A stretch of 64,000 nucleotides of DNA from Bacillota bacterium (GTDB taxonomy: Bacteria > Bacillota > Clostridia > Christensenellales > CAG-138): positions 62,001 through 126,000 of the forward strand of contig JAEYCM010000001.1 of assembly GCA_023455425.1 (NCBI GenBank). The letters are read 5' to 3'. The position numbers were made by a program, and so were the translations under genes. The notes under the pieces are model-generated. The model saw nothing but the letters and a program-made list of their open reading frames with translations. It did no database searches and was not told the DNA's origin. Within the stretch, counting starts at the first letter, position 1. Every line of letters starts with the position of its first letter. Shown piece by piece: positions 32,886-41,624 of this stretch.

Positions 32886-33332
32886 CTACTCTCCCCCGAT
32901 GCCAAGCGGTCTGAGTGATAATTCATAAAGCAGTTCGTTGGTTCGCACAAGAGATAATTGCTTATTCAAACAAAATATGATTGCGGCATCCCTCTTTATT
33001 TTGGGATACAGCACACTGTTGCCTGAAACGGTAAGCAACCTTTGCGCTTCCTCTACGGACAGACTAAGCGCAAAGGCCACTTGCAGGACAGCGTCGCGCC
33101 CTGCCAAACGGCTCCCATTTAGAAGCTGATATACAAACGCCTTGCTCAGGTTGGCTGAACGGATCAGCTGGGAGACCGGGATTCCCCGCTGCGCGAGCAA
33201 CGCATTCAAATATTCGGCAAGCGTCACCTGCCGAATGCTATCGTCAATAAATTCAAGCGCCTCTGCCAAGCTGTCGCTTCGGGATAGAAAAGCCATCAAT
33301 TCATGGGTCTCAAGCCGCTTTTGGTCGTTCAT
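32886..33332 (-). CDS. XRE-type helix-turn-helix regulator paired with the kinase
   Basis: The 148-residue protein has an XRE-like DNA-binding domain (LAEYLNALLAQRGIPVSQLIRSANLSKAFVYQLLNGSRLAGRDAVLQVAFALSL) followed by a conserved tail (EEAQRLLTVSGNSVLYPKIKRDAAIIFCLNKQLSL, then NELLYELSLRPLG). The tail is unlike ordinary phage repressors and is known to me from regulators next to protein kinases in Lachnospiraceae. ATG 33332 follows GGCGAAAGG; further upstream in-frame starts lack a site. It is probably a target or partner of the kinase, phosphorylated in or near the tail, but that is inference. Confidence 0.82.
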   Translation of the reverse strand: MNDQKRLETHELMAFLSRSDSLAEALEFIDDSIRQVTLAEYLNALLAQRGIPVSQLIRSANLSKAFVYQLLNGSRLAGRDAVLQVAFALSLSVEEAQRLLTVSGNSVLYPKIKRDAAIIFCLNKQLSLVRTNELLYELSLRPLGIGGE

Positions 33333-33392
33333 CCTTTCGCCGTCCTCTGGCTCAAGCTTAATATAATAATAAATGAAGCATAAAAACAACAT

Positions 33393-33744
33393 TACTATAG
33401 CATAAAATTATATACAAAGAAATCCTAATCTGACATCGTTGGGGCGTATGCTCGGCATCAAAGCATCGAGATGTATACCTATTCTGTCAACTCAACCCCT
33501 ATTTCCAAAAAAGCACAAAAAACCGGTCGATATGTTCCCTTGTACAGCAGAAGCCCATTTTTGGCGTACATCTTTTTGGTCCACTCGACCCTATCCCTCA
33601 GAACCGCTCTCACAGCCAGTGGACATGTTCCCTGACAACTCGCCGCAACAAAAAAGCGGGCTTCCCGGCATCTTGCCCGCCTGCCAGCACCGCTGCGGCA
33701 AGGGCAAGCCCCGGAAAGCCCCGTATTCAGGCACTTTCAGGCTA
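33393..33744. other. Intergenic stretch with two rlmD-like 3'-end fragments
   Basis: No intact gene. On the + strand, 33523-33540 and 33616-33633 both encode PVDMFP in a context like the end of 23S rRNA methyltransferase RlmD (QPVDMFPHT). Both are too short and degenerate to be genes. Together with the minus-strand remnant at 33745-33900 they make three copies of the same gene end. Confidence 0.5.
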
Positions 33745-33900
33745 CTACCGATTTGTTTTTGACATCAAAATGACACTCTCCACATACGTTGCATGCGGGA
33801 ACATATTCATAGGCTGTGTGCCACAGCCGTATAACTTCGTCAGCGCGGCGCAGCCGCGGGTAGCTGTTATGGGATTGCACAACACCGTCACGATGTGGAA
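33745..33900 (-). pseudogene. C-terminal remnant of 23S rRNA uracil methyltransferase RlmD/RumA
   Basis: The minus strand reads IVTVLCNPITATRG, then AALTKLYG, and the end TQPMNMFPHATYVESVILMSK. This matches the last 50 residues of RlmD, where the family has VSCNP, QPVDMFPHT and HVE.VVLLSK. The catalytic cysteine context CNP is kept, but everything before it is missing. The 3' end of this gene is a known integration site for conjugative elements in Firmicutes, so the fragment may be a scar left by one. Confidence 0.6.
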
Positions 33901-33976
33901 GGGGTCATTATTAACAAAAACGCAGAAACAGGGGGGTACAGAATGCCGCTCCACCTGTTTCTGATGATTTTACGTT

Positions 33977-36474
33977 CTATTTGTGGCATATGTTCTTTTT
34001 TCTGAGCACCATAAATCCAGCCAGCGCCACACCCACGCACAGCATTAGCCACCCCGCCCCCGGCGTACTGCTATCTCCGGTTTTCGGAATATCGGTTATC
34101 TCCTCCACGTCCGCAAACCTGAGCGTTGTGAAGCTTATCACCGCGCCATAGGCGATTCCTTCCCGGTTGATGGCGTAAGCGCGCATATAATATGTCGTGT
34201 TCACATCCAGGCCGGAAACGTTTGCCCCAAAGCTGCCCGTACCGCTGCCGCTTAAAACCTTTGTGCCGGAGGATAACGTCGGGTTACTGCCCTTGCCGTA
34301 CACGAAGCCGCGTTCTGTAACGCCTGCCCCGCCGCCGGACAGCACATTGCCCGAGAACAGTGCTTTGTTGCCAGTAACATCGGATACCGAGACGGTCACC
34401 ACGGTGGGCGAACTGTCGCCAACCGGCCCGGGACCGGGGTTGGAGCCACCTGTCAATATGGTAAACGATCTGTCCTCACCGTAGCTCGTTCCCTGGCTGT
34501 TGATCGCGTAAGCGCGCACATGGTACGTCATATTTGCGGCAAGGCCGGAGAGCGCTCCTGTGAAAACGCCGATACCGCTCCCAGCCACAGGCACCTTTGT
34601 ATTCGCCGTTGTCGGATTGGCGCCGGTGCCATATACAAAGCCTCGCTCGCTGATAGATGCGCCGCCGTCCGCTGTGACGTTTCCCGACAAAACGGCGCCG
34701 GAAGCCGTAATCCCGGAAACCGCGTGGTAACGACGGTGGGAACGGTTGATTGGCCGGCCTCCGGGGTTGTAAATTGGACTTCACTTCCGTAATAGACGGC
34801 CTCCCCGCTCAGAATGGCGTAGGCGCGTACATAGTAGGTGGTGTTTGGGGAAAGCCCCGACATGGGGGCGCTGAAGCCGCCGGTACCGGAACCCGCCTGA
34901 AGCTTTGTATCATAGCCCGTAACGGGCTCCGTATGCGTAGCATATACGAACCCGCGCTCGGTAATGGAGCCGCTGCCCGTATGGGCGACGCTGCCCGAAA
35001 GCTGCGCGCCGGAGGACGTTACACTGGAAGCCGCATTGGTCACAACGGCGGGTTCGTCGGTTTGTGCTGCGCCGCGAACGCGTACGATATGGTAATCGTC
35101 CATGCCATGTATACTTTGGTAGACCCGGTAGCCGTTTGTATCAATGAAGGCATAATTTTCCTTCAATCTTGGAGAATTCCCGACATCCACGTATGTATTT
35201 CCCGGCCCGTAGATCTCGCCGTCCACGACAGCCTCGCCGTGATTGACCTGCGCCCCATAGGAATCATGCGAAGTGACATCCATCTTCACTAGGACCGCCC
35301 CGCCAAGCACCGAAAGGCCCTGTTTCGTCGCCTCCACGTTGCCATCCACTATTATCACAGGTACTGTCCCCGGGATATAGTTGCCCAAGACGCTGCGGTT
35401 GATATCCAAGCTCACGCCGACGGGATAATCTCCCTCGCCGCCTGGAGAAAGCGCGGTCACATCGCCCTGCACCGTTATCCTGCCGATGCCGCTTTCGCTG
35501 CCTTCCAGACTTACGCCGAAGGTATGGCCCGCGCCCGTCACACTCACGTCGCCGCCGACCGTGACATGGCCCCCGTTGATCGAATGCGCCCCGGTGCCGT
35601 CCTCGCCCGCGGCGATCGCATCGCCGGTGACCGTAATGCTCGAATCCGACCCGGAGGCCGAAACGCCGCGGTACATACCCTTTGCGTCGCCGCCGATAGT
35701 GATCTTCCCGCCGCTCTGCGCCGCCGCGCCGATGTTGCTTCCGCTGCCCGCGACTTGTGCATCGGCGTCGCCCCTGACGGTAATCGTTCCGCCGCCGTCT
35801 GCAAACGCCGCGATGGCTTCCGTCATGCCGATCACGGACGCGCTGGTCACGGTGGCGGAGCCGCTGGCGCCGCTTACGGATACGCCGCGCTGCTCGCCTT
35901 GTACATTGAGCTCGCCCGCGCCGGTCAATGTCAGCGCTACGTTGTGTACCGTAAGAGCGCTTCCTGTTGTAGATAGGTTGACGATGCAACCGTTCAGGTC
36001 GAAGGTAAGCGCCTTATCAACGGAGATGCCAACGCCGCTATAGTCGTAGTTTCTAAGGAACCGTATGGTATCGCCCGAACTTGCGGCAGTGATCGCCGCG
36101 TTCAGCGTCGGGTACTCTGTGGTTCCGATGGCGCAGGCGTTTCCGGCAGGGTCTGCGACCGTAACCGGCAGGAACAGCTTAAAAATCTGGCCGGCATCGT
36201 CTCCCGTACTCGTGGAGGTCAGCACCAAATCGTAGCTTCCCGCTGCAGTTGGCGTCATGCTTACGGTTGCCGAGCTGCCCAAGCCGCTTACACTTGCGCC
36301 CAGTTGAGCAGCGCTGCCGATTGCTGTAAAAGATACGCCGGTAAAGGCGCCTGTCAGGGGAATGGAGGTCAGTACCCCCTTCGTCGCTGTGAGCGGGAGG
36401 GCAGGCAGCTCCGCCAGGTAGTTTCGCGATTGCCCTCCGGAGGAATAGCTTACGGGGAAACGGCTTTGTACTCT
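33977..36474 (-). pseudogene. Sortase-anchored surface protein with FN3-like repeats, frameshifted and N-truncated
   Basis: Two minus-strand frames join into one protein of roughly 830 residues. The N-terminal half has Ig-like and glycine-rich, beta-helix-like repeats (TITVRGDADAQVAG, KITIGGDAKGMYRG, HVTVGGDVSVTG). The C-terminal half has three repeats with ERGFVY and TYY.RAYAI, like FN3-type domains of clostridial surface proteins. It ends in a sorting signal IPKTGDSS, a membrane helix and a basic tail RKKNICHK. A single-base loss near 34719-34727 (after PTVVTT) shifts the frame. At its beginning there is no signal peptide; the sequence passes into an ABC-ATPase fragment. It is therefore almost surely inactive as it stands. 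Confidence 0.75.
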
Positions 36475-36607
36475 CTTTGAGCGCGGCAACATACCGCAGA
36501 TAGTCAAGCCCCGAAAACTCGGGATAAAAGCCCAATGACTGCGGCAGGTAGCCGATTTTGGAACGATACTTCCGCTGTAAGATAACTTTTACCGCATTGG
36601 TATCCAA
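36475..36607 (-). pseudogene. ABC transporter ATPase fragment (Q-loop region)
   Basis: The minus strand reads YRSKIGYLPQSLGFYPEFSG and LDYLRYVAALKES, the Q-loop segment of ABC-2 or bacteriocin-export type ATPases. The Walker A before it and the signature and Walker B after it are absent. It is squeezed between the stop of a cysteine-rich gene and the truncated surface protein, so a deletion or insertion joined two unrelated genes here. Confidence 0.65.
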
Positions 36608-37189
36608 TCAGGAAAGAATTTCAAATGTGAACACACATGGTTTTTCGCCGTTGGTATTTAGTGGTGATGAGACGATCTCTTTCAGCCTGAGCTTCATGCC
36701 AAGTGCGTTTTGGTAGTGGTATAAAAAATGTCCCGCACAGCATCCGCAATAGGTAGGGGATACGGAGAATGGCTGTTTTAGCTTTTTGATTGCGCCACAG
36801 GAGCAGGTGGTCTTTCCGATATGTACACCATTTTGATAGCCCGACAACGTAATGGTAATTGTACCGTCCTCATTAAGCTCAGGCTGCATCATATTCTCAA
36901 TCGTAGAGAGCAGCGCAAGCTTTTCCGCAAGGGGCTTATCCCTGTGCTGCTTGCCGAATGCCTTACAATCCTTATCCCGTTTTCCGCCCTTGCAGCAGCC
37001 CTGTTTCTCCATGACCGACAAGCATTGATCGCGCGAGAGCAACGCATCCATCTGGTCGACTGCCGCAATAACCGGTCGCGGATCATTGCCGTTGGCATCG
37101 GTGAAATCGATCTGCGAGATGATCTCGTCAGGTATCTGTTCCGCAAGCATGGTTTGTTTCATTTTCTTGAGTGCCGGCATATGTTTCAC
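36608..37189 (-). CDS. Cysteine-rich protein, DUF6144-like, copy 1
   Basis: A 193-residue protein with cysteines in EKQGCCKGGKRDKDCKAFG, TTCSCGAIKK and SPTYCGCCAGHF, which may bind metal. The fold and order match the neighbouring gene, its paralogue. I believe the pair belongs to the DUF6144-type family of Clostridia, but I am not sure of the number. It starts with ATG overlapping the stop of the neighbour (4-bp overlap), so the two are coupled. Function is unknown. Confidence 0.6.
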   Translation of the reverse strand: MKHMPALKKMKQTMLAEQIPDEIISQIDFTDANGNDPRPVIAAVDQMDALLSRDQCLSVMEKQGCCKGGKRDKDCKAFGKQHRDKPLAEKLALLSTIENMMQPELNEDGTITITLSGYQNGVHIGKTTCSCGAIKKLKQPFSVSPTYCGCCAGHFLYHYQNALGMKLRLKEIVSSPLNTNGEKPCVFTFEILS

Positions 37190-37812
37190 CCCTCCTTATC
37201 CGTATACCATGTGGAAAAGATACAATCCTCACCGCCAGTGGCATGGGTTTCGACGATCTCCATGTGGCACGCTTTTTCAGGAAATACGAATTGATAAATA
37301 CTAAATAGTGCACCCTGGCAGCAATAACACCATGTCGTCGAGGTAGGTCGCTCCCAACCACCCTTGACAACAAGGCATCCGCATCCGTTCCTTTCCCCTA
37401 AATAGGTTGTAAACTTCCCATCAGCATATTCCACTTTAGCACCAATCCGGGGACGGCCGCTTAAGAACGCCGCGACAGCCTGCATATATTCCTCCTCATC
37501 TGGATGCGCTTGCCGGATTTGAGGAAAGTGTTTCTTGTTGTACAGGGAGTATTTGTTAGCCTTCACGCAAGAGCATCCCTGCCGAACCTGCACGATCTGC
37601 TCTTTGTCAAGTGAGCGCTCTAAACAACTGGACACCTGCGCAGCCCATACCGCGCGCTCCGGCGGTGCTTCCTCTCCTGAGGGCGCGGGGATGTCCATCA
37701 GGATTTCAGCACTCTTCTCTTTGCCAACACACCCCTCGAGCTGCTCGCATATGGATGCATGATGCTTTTTCATGTCACCCAATAGTTCCATCATTTTGGA
37801 CACATCTTTCAC
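37186..37812 (-). CDS. Cysteine-rich protein, DUF6144-like, copy 2
   Basis: A 208-residue paralogue of the next gene. Shared features are a helical N-terminus, RQGCSCVKANKYS, NGCGCLVVKGG and TTWCYCCQGALFSIYQFVF followed by EIVETHATGGEDCIFSTWY. The C.C...CYCCQG pattern suggests a metal site, and the C-terminal half recalls small-ligand-binding domains. No signal peptide, so cytoplasmic. It precedes and is translationally coupled with copy 1; the GNAT gene just upstream may share the transcript. Confidence 0.6.
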   Translation of the reverse strand: MKDVSKMMELLGDMKKHHASICEQLEGCVGKEKSAEILMDIPAPSGEEAPPERAVWAAQVSSCLERSLDKEQIVQVRQGCSCVKANKYSLYNKKHFPQIRQAHPDEEEYMQAVAAFLSGRPRIGAKVEYADGKFTTYLGERNGCGCLVVKGGWERPTSTTWCYCCQGALFSIYQFVFPEKACHMEIVETHATGGEDCIFSTWYTDKEG

Positions 37813-37824
37813 CTCATCTTTCTG

Positions 37825-38337
37825 TCATTGTATGTTGACTGTACCGGCCTTGCCGGTTAAGGCTCCGGCGGTTAATTCAAGCGCCATACACCACTGCGCC
37901 TTATGGGTCTTGTCCGCGATATGAAAAATTCCGAACTCATAAGTCGGCATAAATCCGAACCGATGATAAAAGTCCGGCTCTCCACAGAGGAATACGGCTC
38001 CATAACCCATTTCTTTTGCGATCCGAAACCCTTCCCTCATCATCGCACGAGCAATCCCTTTGCGGAAATGATCCGGGTGAACGCTGATGGGTGATAGCAG
38101 AAGCTCCGTATAGCTGCAATCCGGCGCGGTAATCTCTGTTTTATACAGTACGATTTGTCCAACCAGCTTCCCAGCATCGTTCTGTGCAACCAACGACAAC
38201 TCGGGGATAAAGGTATCCTTTTTACGGACTTCGTTCAGATAATCCCATTCTCCTTCATTGGTGGATGTGGCGAATGATGCTTTGACGAGTTCATATACTT
38301 CGCTGTAATCAACGGGCGTTTCTTGCCGAATAATCAT
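37825..38337 (-). CDS. GNAT family N-acetyltransferase
   Basis: The 170-residue protein carries the acetyl-CoA-binding motif of GNATs: LLSPISVHPDHFRKGIARAMMREGFRIAKEMGYGAVFLCGEPDFYHRFGF. The Q/R-x-x-G-x-A loop is here RKGIAR. The YHRFGF end places it in the COG3153 group of predicted acetyltransferases. The substrate is unknown. ATG 38337 is preceded by AGGAGG. Confidence 0.88.
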   Translation of the reverse strand: MIIRQETPVDYSEVYELVKASFATSTNEGEWDYLNEVRKKDTFIPELSLVAQNDAGKLVGQIVLYKTEITAPDCSYTELLLSPISVHPDHFRKGIARAMMREGFRIAKEMGYGAVFLCGEPDFYHRFGFMPTYEFGIFHIADKTHKAQWCMALELTAGALTGKAGTVNIQ

Positions 38338-38369
38338 GTGCGCCTCCTATTTTACTTCTTTCTGCTTAT

Positions 38370-39266
38370 TTAGATATCTCCGGTATTTTTGCCAAACCCA
38401 TTATTTGGTTTCGCATATCTGAGCAGCTTAAAATTTAACGCTGTGGCAAAGACCCCGAGAATAATAAACGAGCCGACAAAACCGATTAGCTGTCCGATTG
38501 GCAGAATAATGCCCAGCGACGTATGAAAAACGGTTTGAAAAATGACGCAAGCCCCAACCCCGGCCAAAAGGGTAAGCATAATGGGAGCAAGCTGATAGCC
38601 GATTTTCTTTCTTTTCAAAAGCATGATGCCACTGAATAACGCCGAAGGGAAGATGATGGCTAAATCAATCACAAAGGTCGGCTCAGTTGTGTAGATCTCA
38701 AGGGTTTCCATGGTCTCCATGCTTCCTGTGAGGACAGCGGGCACGATAGATGTCAACCATACCAAAACCGAGCAGGCGCTGACGATTAAGAATATGCCGG
38801 TTCCCTTAAAGCTCCTGTCATAAGCTTCCTTCTTATAGGTTTCCATACTGAGAAGCTGCCGCGTCGACAGGATGAATGCGAACAGCGCACATCCAAACTG
38901 AACCAAATATAAAGGGAAAAGCTGATTGAAGCTGACACCCATAATCAGGCAGGTGGACGCGTACAGCATGAGGGAGATAAGCCCGGCGCGCAAAGGGATG
39001 GCCCACTTTTTATTCATAAAGCCAAACACCAGGACGAGTAGAATAACCCCTGTAAGAATCATGACTACATCCGCGCCCTTGGTCGCGCCGACCTTAAGGA
39101 GCGAGTTGTTAGCATATACTCCATCGCCGTAGAGCGTAACCGTTTGTCCGTACAGATTCTGAACGGTTCTTGCTACTCCGCCATTTGTATAGAAAACACC
39201 GATACCCGCGGAGATGATGGATGATAGTGCAGCGAGGATGGTTAGCCTTCTAATTGCTCTTTCCAT
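38370..39266 (-). CDS. Multi-span membrane protein (298 aa)
   Basis: The product has about eight membrane helices, with no recognised family. Its first helix (RLTILAALSSIISAGIGVFYTN) is followed by an outside segment of about 40 residues. ATG 39266 has AAAGGATGG upstream and overlaps the end of the MarR-like fragment, which suggests that the two once formed a regulator plus target unit. The gene itself is intact; expression may now depend on a different promoter, because the MarR gene is truncated. Confidence 0.65.
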   Translation of the reverse strand: MERAIRRLTILAALSSIISAGIGVFYTNGGVARTVQNLYGQTVTLYGDGVYANNSLLKVGATKGADVVMILTGVILLVLVFGFMNKKWAIPLRAGLISLMLYASTCLIMGVSFNQLFPLYLVQFGCALFAFILSTRQLLSMETYKKEAYDRSFKGTGIFLIVSACSVLVWLTSIVPAVLTGSMETMETLEIYTTEPTFVIDLAIIFPSALFSGIMLLKRKKIGYQLAPIMLTLLAGVGACVIFQTVFHTSLGIILPIGQLIGFVGSFIILGVFATALNFKLLRYAKPNNGFGKNTGDI

Positions 39267-39567
39267 AATGCTTTTCCATCCTTTCGATATTATTAAGGAG
39301 TGTCTCCACGGTCTTTGGGGCACCTTCCTGATGATCCTCAGAAATGCTCTCAAAAAGCTGTTCCAAAAAGGCATCACCCCTTGGCTTAAACTGATCAAAA
39401 AACAGCAAGGTTTTTTCAGTCAGAGCTACGGAAAGATGCCGTCTATCCTGCTCGTTTACAGAAAGCTTCACATAGTCTTTTTTTGAGAGAGCATCCAACA
39501 TGATTCGTACATTCTGCCGGGTAGAATTCACACCTATTTGGTATACATCGCCCTTAGCTGGGCACAC
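39250..39567 (-). pseudogene. MarR-family regulator, 5'-truncated
   Basis: The sequence GVNSTRQNVRIMLDALSKKDYVKL, then DRRHLSVALTEKTLLFFDQF is the recognition helix, wing and dimerisation helix of a MarR regulator. The first 50-60 residues, including the first dimerisation helices, are missing, and the in-frame ATG at 39567 has no ribosome site. The break lies near 39545, just after the VOC gene, so this looks like a rearrangement point. Confidence 0.65.
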
Positions 39568-39584
39568 AATTGGAATTTGGAAGT

Positions 39585-39980
39585 TTACTCATGTGTGAAT
39601 CTAAGTAAATACCCATCTGGGTCTTGCACTAAAAATTCCATTTGATTTACATTTTTTCCATTTACTTTATAAGCATTGCATATCAATGGACGGTACAAGG
39701 GATAATTTACATCTTCCAGCTTATGATAAAGATTTTCTATATCGCTAACTTCAATCGAAAAATTGATACCTCTTCCAAAAGGATAGTGCAACTCGGCGAT
39801 ATTCCACCCATCATCGTGGAATTGTTCAAGCATTATCTGCGAACCTTCAAATGATATAAAAGCAAACTTATTTTCTAATCTCTCATATTCTAATTGAAAT
39901 CCTAAAATATCAATATAGAATTGTTTTGACTTATTCATATCGCTTATAGTTATTTCTGGTATTAATCCATTAAATTCCAT
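39585..39980 (-). CDS. VOC superfamily protein (glyoxalase/bleomycin-resistance fold)
   Basis: A 131-residue single VOC module pair: LIPEITISDMNKSKQFYIDILGFQLEY in the first half and FLVQDPDGYLLRFTHE in the second. Such proteins bind metal and act as small-molecule lyases, isomerases or drug-binding resistance proteins; the substrate cannot be told. ATG 39980 follows GAGGTGA. It is strongly AT-rich compared with its surroundings, which fits recent transfer. Confidence 0.82.
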   Translation of the reverse strand: MEFNGLIPEITISDMNKSKQFYIDILGFQLEYERLENKFAFISFEGSQIMLEQFHDDGWNIAELHYPFGRGINFSIEVSDIENLYHKLEDVNYPLYRPLICNAYKVNGKNVNQMEFLVQDPDGYLLRFTHE

Positions 39981-40075
39981 GTCTATCACCTCGACAAATT
40001 CATATTATTTCGTATAATTTCATAATTGATATAGGGTAGCATACGAATACTGTCGTTGCCACCAATACAGGAAAT

Positions 40076-40423
40076 CTATTCTTCATAAGCGTCACCACTG
40101 TTTTCTTTATTTAATGTGCCGTCTAATTCTATCATTAAGAATTTAGTAAGTGTTTTTACAACAGGCCTGTGAACAACCCCTTTAGGCACAATAACCAGCT
40201 CGCCTTCATTGAGTTCTGTAAGTCCTTCGCGTGTCTCAATATGAAAGTTGCCTTCGATTACATAAAACAATTCATCTGAATCACTGTGAGTATGAAAGTC
40301 CAAGGTTCTATTTTCAACATTTACTACACTTAATGTATGACCATTTAGTTTTCCAATTTTATCGTACACATATAATCTCTCAACTTGATTTACTGCATTT
40401 TTGAGATTAACCTTTTTTAGCAT
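40076..40423 (-). CDS. Cupin-domain protein (115 aa)
   Basis: A small single cupin: DFHTHSDSDELFYVIEGNFHIETREG carries metal ligands (two His and a Glu), and GELVIVPKGVVHRPVVKT carries the last His. ATG 40423 follows CGGAGG. AT-rich like the VOC gene next to it; both may have come in together. Enzymatic role unknown; possibilities are small dioxygenases, isomerases and sugar-binding sensors. Confidence 0.8.
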   Translation of the reverse strand: MLKKVNLKNAVNQVERLYVYDKIGKLNGHTLSVVNVENRTLDFHTHSDSDELFYVIEGNFHIETREGLTELNEGELVIVPKGVVHRPVVKTLTKFLMIELDGTLNKENSGDAYEE

Positions 40424-40585
40424 TATTACTCCTCCGATATATAAGATGTTTATTGGATACAATCTTTTAGTTTCCGTTTCATGAAAGAAAGTAATCGTTC
40501 CTCCATATAACAGAGGACCAATGTGATTTGCCCTCCCGACCTTTAAACCACATTATCTGACGAATAAATTCATCACACCATACTT

Positions 40586-41506
40586 CTAATACAGTACCTT
40601 CGTATAGGTCCCATGTTCAAAATCCCACGCCATTTTATCTGTGTTTCTATTTCCGTTGGCATCCAGCCAATCTATTATAAGCACCAGCACCGATTCGGCG
40701 GTAAAGTCTTTCGGTGAGAAATGCGCATCGGCATCCACAGGATGAACCGAATCCGCAAAGTATGACAACTCATGAGACAAGATTCCCAAGCCACTCGTTG
40801 GAATGCCGGGCTTTGTGACATAGATAACCACTCTGCTTTCCTCTTTATTTTTATATCCAATGGCGCAATACCAGTTATCCATTGTCCACAAAGCAGTGAA
40901 CTCGGTATCAGCCGGGTAGTCATAGGTAATGATGGTCTTTTGATTCGTTGTTTCAACCAGTCGAACCGTCACCAGGCTCGCATCATTTTCATGAGGCACA
41001 CAATCAATCTGCACCGCTCCGTCTGGCGATGCAGTTGAAAACGGCGTATGGTCATTTTCGACCGTGGGACTGTTCACTGGTAATGCTGGCAAAGAAGCAG
41101 CCGTAACATTTTTCCTGCCGTTGGACAGCGCGTTATCAACGGCTTTTTTGATGACGGTGCTTGAATTGGTAGCGCCGGAAACGGAGTCCACATCAACCTT
41201 CTGTTGTGAGACGATTGCGCTTACAATGGTTTCGGCAGCATCGCCCTTTTGGTGAAGATGCTCCAGTAATACAATATTTGTAATGGCACCATTTTGAACA
41301 GCAACCTCTACTTTGGCGTAAATCAGGTCGGCATCGTATTCGCCGATGTAGGTACCGTTCGGTACAACGGAAGCATTGATATTGTTGTAGGAAATATTGG
41401 CGACCTGATCTCTGTACCTTTGAACGGAAATCAGGTAGTTGGCCACAAATCCTACTCCAGCAACAATGATTACCAACACTAATATAATCAGAATTTTCTT
41501 CCGCAT
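40586..41506 (-). CDS. Membrane-anchored FMN-binding domain protein
   Basis: The 306-residue protein has an N-terminal membrane anchor (residues 5-27) and an extracellular FMN_bind domain. The motif VDSVSGATNSSTVIK includes the SGAT site where ApbE attaches FMN covalently to threonine. A C-terminal domain of about 150 residues has no clear assignment. Such proteins carry electrons outside the membrane in flavin-based transport. A flavin reductase-like and a nitroreductase gene follow upstream, so a flavin-related cluster is likely. Confidence 0.82.
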   Translation of the reverse strand: MRKKILIILVLVIIVAGVGFVANYLISVQRYRDQVANISYNNINASVVPNGTYIGEYDADLIYAKVEVAVQNGAITNIVLLEHLHQKGDAAETIVSAIVSQQKVDVDSVSGATNSSTVIKKAVDNALSNGRKNVTAASLPALPVNSPTVENDHTPFSTASPDGAVQIDCVPHENDASLVTVRLVETTNQKTIITYDYPADTEFTALWTMDNWYCAIGYKNKEESRVVIYVTKPGIPTSGLGILSHELSYFADSVHPVDADAHFSPKDFTAESVLVLIIDWLDANGNRNTDKMAWDFEHGTYTKVLY

Positions 41507-41624
41507 GGTATCACCTAAACCTTAATAACTTATTCTTAAACTACGCCGATGACAAGCAGTGCCGCATAAATCAGAATCTCCTTCCGCACTGGTGATGATA
41601 GTTGCTCCCTTTGGTATATTGGGT

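Noticed and set aside
36420..36450. SSGGQSRNYLA as an ABC signature motif continuing the ATPase fragment
   Set aside because: It lies only about 20 residues after the Q-loop segment, where a full helical domain should be, and continues in frame into the surface protein. It is probably chance.
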